Assembly (NCBI RefSeq): GCF_001693485.1
Contig: NZ_MAXC01000055.1
Location: 310,001-374,000, forward strand
Source: Bradyrhizobium sp. LMTR 3
GTDB taxonomy: Bacteria; Pseudomonadota; Alphaproteobacteria; Rhizobiales; Xanthobacteraceae
Reading direction: 5' to 3'
DNA: 64,000 bases
Shown: positions 51,765 through 59,652 of the stretch, one piece after another
How positions within the stretch are numbered: position 1 is the first letter of the stretch
Layout: each line of letters begins with the position of its first letter
Notes under the pieces: generated by a model
Told to the model about the DNA's origin: nothing
Databases searched by the model: none
What the model saw: only the letters and a program-made list of their open reading frames with translations
Translations under genes and position numbers: made by a program

Positions 51765-54451
51765 GCACCATGACGATCAACGGAAAGCTCGCTTCCCTCC
51801 CCGACGATCCCGATGCACTGCTGGTCGACGTCGTGCGCGAGGCGCTCGACCTCACCGGCACCAAGCTTGTGTGCGGGGCCGGCGTCTGCGGCGCCTGCAC
51901 GGTGCTGGTCGACGGCGAGCCTGCCGTGAGTTGCCTGATGCCGGCGCGCACCGCCGCGGATCGAAACGTGACCACGGTCGAAGGCATCGGCGCGGAAAAA
52001 CTTCATCCGGTGCAGAAGGCCTTCATGGCGCACGACGCCCTGCAATGCGGCTTCTGCACGCCGGGCTTCATCGTCGAGGCCGCGGCGTTTCATGATTCCT
52101 GGCGTGCGGCCAAGGGAACGGCGGTGCCTTCGCGCGAGGAAATCGGCGCGGCGCTGTCGGGGCATCTCTGCCGCTGCGGAGCCTATGACGGAATCTTTCG
52201 CGCCGTGGCGGATGCCTGCGCCGGCCGCTTCGACGGCGAGGAGTTCGTTCCGCCGCGCATGGAAGCGCGCGACAAAGTGACGGGATCGGCGAAGTATACC
52301 GTCGACATCCATCATGACGGCCAGCTCGAAGGCGTGATCCTGCGCTCGCCGTTCGCGCATGCGCGCATCGGTGAGCTCGATCTCACCGCCGCGCGCGCCC
52401 TGCCGGGTGTGAGCGCAGCGATCTCGCTGCTCGGCGACGACCGCATCGTCCGCTTCGTCGGCGAACCAATCGCGGCGGTCGCGGCGAAGGATCGCAAGTC
52501 AGCGCTGGCCGCCATCGCCGCAATCAAGCTCGTAAGCGAACGCCTGCCGTCGGTGATCGGGCTCGATGAGGCGCGCAGGGCCGATGCGCCCGTCGTGTTC
52601 GAGAAATCCACGCGCAGGAAGGCCGGCAACGTCTCCGAGGGCGCCGGTGCGCCGGCTTCCTGGAAAGGCAACATCCGCGGTCCCTCGGCGGCGTTCTCCA
52701 AGAAGCCGAAGAAGGTGCGAAGCTGGATCGACAGCGCACGCTCCGCGAACAGCCCGCTGCTGGTGGAGGGCACCTTCCGCACCGGCACGCAACAGCATGC
52801 CTGCCTCGAGCCGCATGCGGCGGTCGCGCGTTTCGAAGGCGACCGGCTCACCGTGCATGTCTCGACGCAAGCCGTGTTTCACCTGATGGAGCTGATCGCC
52901 AAGCGCTACAAGCTCGACCACGACAAGGTGCGCGTGATTGCCGACCATGTCGGCGGCGGCTTTGGTTCGAAGGCTGCGCTTGGCGTGGAAACCACCACCG
53001 CGATCGAGCTGGCGCGCGAGGCCAAGGCGCCGGTGCGCGTCGCCTACGATCGGCACGAGGAGCTTTCGGTCACCGGTTATCGACCGGCGGCGGAGATGAA
53101 GGTCGCACTGCTGCCGTCCGACCAGGGCGAATTGAAAGCGCTTTCGTTCACCGCCTATGCCGATACAGGAGCAGCGACCAATTCGACCATCGCGGCACTG
53201 GCGCGCCTGATTTATCCGGCGGAGGGAAAGGAGCTCGCCGATTTCGACGTCATCAGCAATTTGCCGGCAGGCGCCCCGTTCCGCGGCCCCGGCGGGCCGC
53301 CGATGGCGTTTGCGCTGGAGCAGGCGATCGACGAAGCGGCGGTGCGCATGAACATCGACGCGATCGCGCTTCGCAAGCGCTGGGACCCCGATCCCAACCG
53401 CCAGCGGCTCTACGATTGGGCTTCGAGCCTCGAGGTCTGGCGCAACCGCAAACCGGTCGCAGCGCAAGGCGGCCGTTATCGCCGCGGCGTCGGCGTCGCC
53501 ACCGGCTACTGGCTCTATCTGTGGCAGCCCGGCTCGAAGGTCGAAGTAGCCGTGAAGGGCGGACGCCTGATCGCGAGCACCGCGACGCAGGATATCGGCA
53601 CAGGCACCCGCACCGTGATTGCCGATACGCTCGCACGCGAGTTCGGGCTGGAGCCGCATGAGGTCGAGGTCCGGATCGGCGATTCAAAGCTGCCGGAAGG
53701 GCCCGGCTCGGGCGGCAGCCGTGTCACGGCTTCGGTGATCCCGCCGATGCTGCTGGCGATCGAGCAGTTGAAAGCCGCAATCCGGCAGAATGCAAAACGG
53801 CAGCCGGTCCCCGGCTCCAACGCGCCATGGCGCGAAATGCTCGCGGCCTCGCCCGACCTCGCCGCATCAGGCGTGCGGCCGGAGGACTCCAGGCGGACGG
53901 CGCCGGGTGTCCAGTCGCCGCTGAAGCAGGCCGGCTTCATGGGTTGGATCTTCGGCTGGATTATGCGGTGGTTCTCCAATCTTGCGATCGGCGCCGGCGT
54001 GCCGAGTTCGGTGCAGGTCGTCGAAGTCGAAGTCGATACCTGGCTCGGCCATGTACGTGTCGTCAACGTCCACACCGGCATTGCGGTTGGCAGGATCGTG
54101 GCGCCGGCGCTGGCGCGAAGCCAGGCCACCGGCGCCGTCATTCAGGGCATCGGCTACGCGCTCTATGAAGCACGCGAGGTCGATTCCCGCACCGGCGACG
54201 TGCTCAGCGGCGGCATGGAGGACTATCGTATTCCCGGCATTGCCGACACGCCCATGATCGACGTGCATTTCGACCAGCGCGGATTCGATCATGTGCTCGG
54301 CGGCAGCGTCGGTATCGGCGAGGTCGCGACCGTGCCGACCTCGCCCGCGGTCGCCAATGCCATTCACCACGCGACCGGCGTTCGGCTGACGGAGTTGCCA
54401 ATCCGCCCCGACCGTCTCGTCGCCGCGCTCAAGGGGAGGGCTGCTGCATGA
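51761..54451 (+). CDS. Molybdenum hydroxylase, fused FeS and Mo subunits
   Basis: This 896-residue protein joins two parts that are usually separate. Residues 1-150 are a xanthine-oxidase-type [2Fe-2S] subunit: Cys38, 43, 46 and 58 form a plant-type cluster and Cys96, 99, 137 and 139 the second. The rest is the molybdopterin subunit (GGGFGSKAALGVETTTAIEL, GSGGSRVTAS) with the catalytic Glu in SVGIGEVATVPTSPAVANAI. Family enzymes oxidise aldehydes or purines with water. No Tat signal is present, so it should be cytosolic. It overlaps the next gene, which supplies FAD. The substrate is not predictable. Confidence 0.9.
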   Translation: MSTMTINGKLASLPDDPDALLVDVVREALDLTGTKLVCGAGVCGACTVLVDGEPAVSCLMPARTAADRNVTTVEGIGAEKLHPVQKAFMAHDALQCGFCTPGFIVEAAAFHDSWRAAKGTAVPSREEIGAALSGHLCRCGAYDGIFRAVADACAGRFDGEEFVPPRMEARDKVTGSAKYTVDIHHDGQLEGVILRSPFAHARIGELDLTAARALPGVSAAISLLGDDRIVRFVGEPIAAVAAKDRKSALAAIAAIKLVSERLPSVIGLDEARRADAPVVFEKSTRRKAGNVSEGAGAPASWKGNIRGPSAAFSKKPKKVRSWIDSARSANSPLLVEGTFRTGTQQHACLEPHAAVARFEGDRLTVHVSTQAVFHLMELIAKRYKLDHDKVRVIADHVGGGFGSKAALGVETTTAIELAREAKAPVRVAYDRHEELSVTGYRPAAEMKVALLPSDQGELKALSFTAYADTGAATNSTIAALARLIYPAEGKELADFDVISNLPAGAPFRGPGGPPMAFALEQAIDEAAVRMNIDAIALRKRWDPDPNRQRLYDWASSLEVWRNRKPVAAQGGRYRRGVGVATGYWLYLWQPGSKVEVAVKGGRLIASTATQDIGTGTRTVIADTLAREFGLEPHEVEVRIGDSKLPEGPGSGGSRVTASVIPPMLLAIEQLKAAIRQNAKRQPVPGSNAPWREMLAASPDLAASGVRPEDSRRTAPGVQSPLKQAGFMGWIFGWIMRWFSNLAIGAGVPSSVQVVEVEVDTWLGHVRVVNVHTGIAVGRIVAPALARSQATGAVIQGIGYALYEAREVDSRTGDVLSGGMEDYRIPGIADTPMIDVHFDQRGFDHVLGGSVGIGEVATVPTSPAVANAIHHATGVRLTELPIRPDRLVAALKGRAAA

Positions 54452-55371
54452 CACCGACAGCCATGACCGCCACGCAGGCGAGCGAATTCCGCGCCGCCGG
54501 CACCGACCTCTCCGAGCGGCGCCGCAGCGGCGTCTCGACGGGACCGTTGATCGATATTGCCGCCGCACCCGACATGATCGGGACACATTGGGGCGCCGAC
54601 GGAAATTTGCGCCTCGGTGCCTTCACCACCATTGCCGCCATCGCGGCCGATGCACGCGTCGTCGCGGCGTATCCGGGCATCGCCGCATCCGCGCAAGGGT
54701 TGGCGACGCCGCAGGTCCGTCACTTCGCCACCCTCGGCGGCAATCTCGCGCAACGTTCGCGCTGCTGGTATTTTCGAAATCCGCACATCGCCTGTCTCAG
54801 GAAGGGCGGACCGGATTGCCCCGCGCGGTCCGGCAATCATCTTTACCACGTCGCGTTCGACCTCGGCCCCTGCGTGGCGCCGCATCCCTCGACGATGGCC
54901 GCAGCACTGCTTGCCTATGATGCGAAAGTGATGACCGACCAACGGAGTTCGCTAACGATCGGCGAGCTGCTCGGCGACGGCCGCAACGGCGGCTCCGACA
55001 ACGCGCTGCTGCCTGGCGAGATGATCAAGAGCATCGAGCTTCCTTCACCGCTGCAAGGCGAGCGCGCGTTCTACAAGCGCGCGATCAGCCGCACCCATGC
55101 CGAATGGCCGCTGGTCGAAGTCTGCGCCCGCGCCGTGGTAAAGGACGGCACGTTTCAGTTCGTCCGCCTGGCCGCCGGCGGCATCGCGCCGGTGCCGCTG
55201 CGGCTTGCGGCTGCGGAAGCGGCCGTGCAGGGCAAGCAAGCATCCGCATCCGCCATCGCCGACGCGGCGCAGCAGGCGACTTCCGGCGCAAAGCCGCTGC
55301 CTATGACGGGCTACAAGCTCGATCTGCTGAAAGGAGTGGTGCGGGATTTGTTGGAGAAGATTGCAGAGTGA
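54448..55371 (+). CDS. FAD subunit of the molybdenum hydroxylase
   Basis: This 307-residue protein has the FAD-binding pattern of XdhB/CoxM-type subunits (LRLGAFTTIAAIA, then ATLGGNLAQRSRC). Four cysteines (Cys106, 116, 124, 142) lie in a loop RCWYFRNPHIACLRKGG, GPDCPARSGNH and LGPCVAPHPST. This closely follows the PaoB loop that holds an extra [4Fe-4S] cluster. It overlaps the fused subunit gene by four bases. Electrons would pass from Mo through FeS to FAD. The cluster is inferred from the Cys spacing. Confidence 0.88.
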   Translation: MTPTAMTATQASEFRAAGTDLSERRRSGVSTGPLIDIAAAPDMIGTHWGADGNLRLGAFTTIAAIAADARVVAAYPGIAASAQGLATPQVRHFATLGGNLAQRSRCWYFRNPHIACLRKGGPDCPARSGNHLYHVAFDLGPCVAPHPSTMAAALLAYDAKVMTDQRSSLTIGELLGDGRNGGSDNALLPGEMIKSIELPSPLQGERAFYKRAISRTHAEWPLVEVCARAVVKDGTFQFVRLAAGGIAPVPLRLAAAEAAVQGKQASASAIADAAQQATSGAKPLPMTGYKLDLLKGVVRDLLEKIAE

Positions 55372-55383
55372 GCGTGAAGATCT

Positions 55384-55464
55384 CGTAGGATGGGTAGAGC
55401 GAAGCGAAACCCATCGTTGCGCAGCCGGCATTGATGGGTATCGCTTCGCTCCACCCATCCTACG
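55384..55464. repeat. Palindromic repeat between Mo enzyme and extensin genes
   Basis: CGTAGGATGGGTAGAGCGAA on the left and the matching TTCGCTCCACCCATCCTACG on the right are inverted, with AACCCATC / GATGGGT inside. It lies between two convergent genes, where it could terminate both. Confidence 0.8.
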
Positions 55465-55479
55465 CATTGAGCAATTCGC

Positions 55480-56748
55480 TCAATGCGAATGATCCTCGAA
55501 CTCGTCTTCCTCGTTGACCTTGCTGCGACCCCCGAACCAGCGCGAGATCGACTTCTTGGCTCCGAGCGAGCCCGTCGAATACGGGTCACGTGATGCGTAG
55601 GGGTTACGCTGGGCGCGCGCGGCGACCTGTTCGGCTGATACCGCGGCGGGCTGACAGATGGTGCGGCGGGAGGGACGGCGCATCAGGTCCACGTGAATGT
55701 GATCCTCGTGGTGGGAGTTGGAGCCCGGCGCCAGCACGGTGTTGAACTGCTGACAGGCGGCCGCCTGCACGTCGCGCAGAAAACCCTGCTCTTCCGGCAC
55801 GCCGCGCCAGCCGCCCTTGACCGTGATGCGCCTGCCGTCGGCGAGCGTGAAGGCTGCGATGTCGAGCGCATTACCGAACGCGTGCTCGGAAATATGCGCA
55901 TGCGGATTGCCGTTCATGCCGCGGCAGGAATAAGCGGAGATCTGCTTGATCTCGACGACACGCACACCGAACCAGCGCATCGCCGCCGGCTGCACCGAAT
56001 CGGTGAGCCAGCGGTCGAGCGCGGAGACGATCGGACACGCCAGCGTCGCCGCCGGCTTCATCGAGACCTGACCGAAGGCGCTGACGGAATTGCCTTGCGC
56101 GGGACCGAGCCGCGGCGCAGCCGGCGATGGCGAATGGGATGGCGGATACGGCGCAGAAGACGGCGCGGTGTAACGGTCGCGCGGTGGATAGGATGGTGGC
56201 GCCGCATAACCGCCGTCGCGCGACGTCGGCACGCCTTCGGGCGGCACATCGATATCATCCTGCTGCGAGGCGACGCCCGGCGCCGAGAGCGAGATCGGAC
56301 CGTTCGACGGCGCGGCATAGTTCGGCTGGGGCGGCGCCGAATCCGGATAGTTTCCTGAATGGCTCCCAGAATAACCAGAATAGTTTCCTTGGGGCGGAGC
56401 CGCAGCCGGGGCGCGCGCGATCGGCCAGCGCGGCTGACTGCCGATATTGGCGGGCGGCCGCAGGCTTTGGTCGGCAAAGCCGAAAGAGGTGATGTTTTCG
56501 CCGAGCGCCGCCACTTTCAGCGGATATTCCGCGCCGCACACGCCGGGACCGGAGATCGGATCGATCCGGACCAGGTCGGGGCTCTCCTTGACCGCGCCGG
56601 ACTTCAGGCATGCGACCTCGGCCTCGGTACGCCACGGTTCGCGCTCGGCGGACTGAAAAAATCCGCGGCCACAACCCGCTAGCGAGACGAGGACGAAGGA
56701 GCCGACGAGATACAAACGAACTCCGCGCGTCATCCCGCGCACGTTCAA
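55480..56748 (-). CDS. Extensin-family lipoprotein
   Basis: This 422-residue exported protein has a signal ending in the lipobox LAGC (LVGSFVLVSLAGCGRG), a long Pro/Ser-rich middle and a C-terminal extensin-like domain (AYSCRGMNGNPHAHISEHAF, GNALDIAAFTLADGRRITV, then SNSHHEDHIHVDLMR). The HisxxxHis and AspIle motifs are as in D,D-peptidase-like (VanY/MepA-type) zinc folds, so a role in cell wall hydrolysis is possible. The start could be the ATG at 56748 or 56733. It is divergent from the 31-residue microprotein gene. Confidence 0.8.
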   Translation of the reverse strand: MNVRGMTRGVRLYLVGSFVLVSLAGCGRGFFQSAEREPWRTEAEVACLKSGAVKESPDLVRIDPISGPGVCGAEYPLKVAALGENITSFGFADQSLRPPANIGSQPRWPIARAPAAAPPQGNYSGYSGSHSGNYPDSAPPQPNYAAPSNGPISLSAPGVASQQDDIDVPPEGVPTSRDGGYAAPPSYPPRDRYTAPSSAPYPPSHSPSPAAPRLGPAQGNSVSAFGQVSMKPAATLACPIVSALDRWLTDSVQPAAMRWFGVRVVEIKQISAYSCRGMNGNPHAHISEHAFGNALDIAAFTLADGRRITVKGGWRGVPEEQGFLRDVQAAACQQFNTVLAPGSNSHHEDHIHVDLMRRPSRRTICQPAAVSAEQVAARAQRNPYASRDPYSTGSLGAKKSISRWFGGRSKVNEEDEFEDHSH

Positions 56749-56925
56749 CCAATTTATTTAAAGACTCTTCAACATGTTGATTTAACGATTTTTTTACCAC
56801 GTTGCCGGGGCTGCCGGCGGTCGAGAATCCGTGGATGGACAGCGGCACTGACTTTTTGGGCCGGGAACGCTTTGCTAACCTTAAGTGTTAAGTGCGGGCA
56901 GACGTGAACCCAGGGAGCCTTCCCA

Positions 56926-57021
56926 ATGGATTTCGTAAGTCCTCTCGTCAGCAGACTTGGCGTTGTAACTGCGTATGTTGCAATTGCCTTCGTCGGCGCG
57001 ATTGTGCTTGGCGTGTTCTAG
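56926..57021 (+). CDS. Membrane microprotein, 31 aa
   Basis: An ATG at 56926 opens a 31-codon frame, beginning MDFVSPLVSRLGVVTAYVAI and ending GAIVLGVF, stopping at 57021. GGGAG lies about nine bases upstream, and a strong terminator follows (57047-57077), so it forms its own short transcription unit. The peptide is one long hydrophobic helix. I do not know its function. It resembles small membrane subunits that stabilise larger complexes, but no partner is obvious nearby. Confidence 0.65.
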   Translation: MDFVSPLVSRLGVVTAYVAIAFVGAIVLGVF

Positions 57022-57046
57022 ACTTCCCGTCCAGACAATGGACCCG

Positions 57047-57077
57047 AACGCCCGGTGGCCAAGTCACCGGGCGTTTT
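57047..57077 (+). terminator. Rho-independent terminator after the 31-aa gene
   Basis: AACGCCCGGTG and CACCGGGCGTT form a perfect 11-base stem around a 7-base loop, followed by TTC. It lies 26 bases after the microprotein stop. Confidence 0.85.
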
Positions 57078-57085
57078 CGCGCACA

Positions 57086-57141
57086 TAGCGTTTTCGAGCG
57101 AAGTGGATTCCGGTTCGCGTAAAGAAAACGCGTCAAAACAA
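57086..57141. repeat. Repeat J2
   Basis: It is a second copy of the J element at 35021-35077 (TAGCGTTTTCGAGCGAAGTG ... AAGAAAACGCGTCAAAACAA) with a few base changes. It lies between the microprotein terminator and the end of the DUF2147-like gene. Confidence 0.8.
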
Positions 57142-57147
57142 AAGGTG

Positions 57148-57984
57148 TCATGAGCGCGGCTCGGCGGACACCATCGACGGGCCATCGGCGTGGCGCATGA
57201 TACGGCTCCAATTGTTGCCGGAGCAGTAGAAGCGGAGAACCGCACAGGCCTCGACGCGAAGCGTATCGACCCCCTTCATCGACATCGTGCCGTAATACGT
57301 CTCGCCGCTGCCCTGGCTGTAGACGCCGCCGGTCCATCGCCTTTCCGTCTTCGGCTTCATGTTGACCAGAATAGCCTCACCCTTCTCGTTCGACGATGAA
57401 TCGAGCACATAGCCGCACAGCGCGCTGCCGCATTTTCCGATCCGCACCCTTCCCTTGCCTTCCGTCTGCCAGTCGCCGATCGGCGAGTCCGCTGGCTCTT
57501 CCGCGGCCTGACGCGAGACCCGTTCAACCTGCAGCGCAGGCTGCACAGTTTCGGCCGGTTTCGCAGGCGGTGGCGGTGGCGGCAACGGAATCGAGGCCTG
57601 CTGAGCCGGCGGGGGTGCAGGCGGCGGAGTTGGCGGAGGCGGCGGCGCAGCTACGATTTGCGTCGTCGATGCGGCTGGGGTGTAGACGACCGGCGGTGGC
57701 GCGGCGACGATGGTCTTGGGGGCCGCCGCTGGCGGCGCAGGCGGCGAAACCGTCTGTGGTGCAGGCTTCGCCGGCACGACCCCATCGCGATCATCGTCAT
57801 GGCGGTCGCGTTTGTGGCGCCAGTTGAGGCTTCTGGAGACCGACATCGAGGCACAGGACGTCGAACGGCAGTGCCTGGAGGATTCGATGTGCACCCGATG
57901 GCCGCCGATCTTGAATGAAATCGCGCCGGCATGGGCTGAAGCACCAAGCAGCATCAGCACGGCGAGAAAACAAAGCTGTTTCAT
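57148..57984 (-). CDS. Exported DUF2147-like protein with Pro-rich linker
   Basis: This 278-residue protein has a signal peptide (MKQLCFLAVLMLLGASAHAG). A short N-terminal module follows (ISFKIGGHRVHIESSRHC, Cys39 and Cys44), then a long Pro/Ala-rich linker and a C-terminal DUF2147-like domain (IGDWQTEGKGRVRIGKCGSA, then CGYVLDSSSN and YYGTMSMKG). It is divergent from the paralog at 58174-58902, which has the same layout with cysteines at the same positions. The function is unknown; the two probably arose by duplication and inversion. Confidence 0.75.
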   Translation of the reverse strand: MKQLCFLAVLMLLGASAHAGAISFKIGGHRVHIESSRHCRSTSCASMSVSRSLNWRHKRDRHDDDRDGVVPAKPAPQTVSPPAPPAAAPKTIVAAPPPVVYTPAASTTQIVAAPPPPPTPPPAPPPAQQASIPLPPPPPPAKPAETVQPALQVERVSRQAAEEPADSPIGDWQTEGKGRVRIGKCGSALCGYVLDSSSNEKGEAILVNMKPKTERRWTGGVYSQGSGETYYGTMSMKGVDTLRVEACAVLRFYCSGNNWSRIMRHADGPSMVSAEPRS

Positions 57985-58173
57985 CGAAGCCTCCCGCGGG
58001 TGATCGCGGAAAAACTAGTCGCGGGGAACTTCGGCTGGATGTGATTTGAATCACCGAGCCGCTTCGGCGGCGCCTGATGCTTCGTGACCTGGATCACAGA
58101 GCGTATCCCCGCGCCCGCGTAGGGTCTGTCCAAATTCACCGCCACCCGCTCACAGGCTGCTCAGGAGGCTCGC

Positions 58174-58902
58174 ATGAAGAAGCTGTACATCCTCGCCGCA
58201 TTGTTGATGGCCACCACCTCGGCGCATGCGGGCGGCATTACCCTCCAGATCAACGGCGAGCGCATTCGTGTCGAATCGCCGCGCAACTGCAACGCCATTT
58301 CCTGCATCAAGATTACCGCGCCCGGCTATAACGGGACGCTCGGCAATATCGACCTCAAAGGTCTGGGCTCGAAGAGCAAGGACGACGATGAGGTCGTCGC
58401 GACCGCGCCGGCGCCCAAACCCGCGGCACCCGCCCCGGCCCAGACCACCGCTCCGCAGCCTGCGGCTCCCGCGGCAACACCTGCGCCCGCTCAAACCACA
58501 GTCGCGGCTGCAACACCGGCGCAAGCCGAAGTCGCACCGCCCGCTCCGCCTCCGCCCGCCCCGGTCGCCGCAGCGCCGGCGCCTGCACCGCAGCCGGCCG
58601 CGGCCGCAGCGCCCGCTGCCGACTCGCCGATCGGCATCTGGGCGACGGAAGAGAACAAGGGCAACGTGCGCATCGAGCAATGCGGCGCCAATCTGTGCGG
58701 CTATTCCGTCAACACCGGCGAAAGGATTCTGATCAACATGAAGCCGCAGGGCAGCAAGTGGACCGGCCGGATTCATGACCCCGACAGCGGCCGCAAATAC
58801 GACTCGACGATCGCGCTGAAGGGCGCCAGCTCACTGCGCGTCCAGGGCTGTGCCTTCGGCGGCATGTTCTGCGGCGGCCAGACCTGGAAGCGCGTTAGCT
58901 GA
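58174..58902 (+). CDS. Exported DUF2147-like protein, paralog
   Basis: This 242-residue protein has the same plan as its neighbour: signal peptide (MKKLYILAALLMATTSAHAG), N-terminal module (ITLQINGERIRVESPRNC, Cys39 and Cys44), Ala/Pro-rich linker and the C-terminal domain (IGIWATEENKGNVRIEQCGA, then CGYSVNTGERILINMKPQGS and YDSTIALKGASSLRVQGC). The 189-base gap between the two genes should hold both promoters. A CAGGAGG site lies about six bases before the ATG. Confidence 0.75.
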   Translation: MKKLYILAALLMATTSAHAGGITLQINGERIRVESPRNCNAISCIKITAPGYNGTLGNIDLKGLGSKSKDDDEVVATAPAPKPAAPAPAQTTAPQPAAPAATPAPAQTTVAAATPAQAEVAPPAPPPPAPVAAAPAPAPQPAAAAAPAADSPIGIWATEENKGNVRIEQCGANLCGYSVNTGERILINMKPQGSKWTGRIHDPDSGRKYDSTIALKGASSLRVQGCAFGGMFCGGQTWKRVS

Positions 58903-58922
58903 CCGTCAATCGTTAACATGCT

Positions 58923-59022
58923 CGTCATTCCGGGATGGTCCGAAGGACCAGACCTCAGATGCGCAATTGCGCATCGGGGAATCTCGAGATTCCGGGTTCG
59001 CACTTCGTGCGCCCCGGAATGG
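58923..59022. repeat. Family A palindromic repeat, copy A6
   Basis: The stem CGTCATTCCGGG pairs with CCCGGAATGGC-type bases near 59022, slightly degraded. Hairpin one is TGGTCC-gaa-GGACCA, then GATGCGCAATTGCGCATC, the CTCGAG palindrome and GCAC-ttc-GTGC. It lies between convergent DUF2147-like and Nudix genes. Confidence 0.75.
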
Positions 59023-59065
59023 CTGAGCAAGGCGCCAGCGCGCTGCATCGCGCCCGGGACACGAA

Positions 59066-59578
59066 TTAGCGGAATAACCGAAGCAGATTTTGAAGAAAGC
59101 CTGCACGCTGGGCTTTGGGCACTTCGGCAGGCTGCACCGACGTCGGCAACCCTACGCCTTCCGCACCATTCGCCGCCGCCAGCGCGATCGGCCCGACATT
59201 TTCCAGGAACGCGCGCTCATAGCCGCGCGAGAGCCGTTCGACGGCCTCAGTGAGCGGCAGCCAGTCCACCGCCTTCACGTCGCGCATCGGTATGCGCGTG
59301 GGCAGATCACCCGCCGCCATGCGCCAGTAATGCACCACCTTGGCGCCGCCACGGGATTCGTAAGCCAGCGTGCCCAGAAACTCGTGCACGGCAACGTCGT
59401 GCCCGGTTTCCTCCATCACCTCGCGTTCGGCAGCGGCGCGCGGCGTCTCGCCGTCGTCGAGCTTGCCCTTCGGCAAGACCCATTCGTTGCGCTTGCGCAG
59501 GCGCACCACGGCGATCAGCGGCGGCTCCGCCTGCCGCAACACGATTCCTCCCGCCGCCATGACAGGCGCTCTCGCCAT
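59066..59578 (-). CDS. Nudix hydrolase
   Basis: This 170-residue protein has the Nudix box GKLDDGETPRAAAEREVMEE TG, which fits the G-x5-E-x7-R-E-x-x-E-E-x-G pattern, preceded by EWVLPKG. It should hydrolyse a nucleoside diphosphate derivative or a diphosphoinositol polyphosphate; the latter group has the same early KRNEWVLPKG segment. Which substrate applies cannot be told. It lies 74 bases downstream of the phosphatidylserine decarboxylase gene in the same direction. Confidence 0.88.
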   Translation of the reverse strand: MARAPVMAAGGIVLRQAEPPLIAVVRLRKRNEWVLPKGKLDDGETPRAAAEREVMEETGHDVAVHEFLGTLAYESRGGAKVVHYWRMAAGDLPTRIPMRDVKAVDWLPLTEAVERLSRGYERAFLENVGPIALAAANGAEGVGLPTSVQPAEVPKAQRAGFLQNLLRLFR

Positions 59579-59652
59579 CTATCTCTTCCCGCGTTTTCGC
59601 AACTGCGACTGCGACCGCGAGCATATAGAGGCAACAGCCCGGAGAATCGAGA

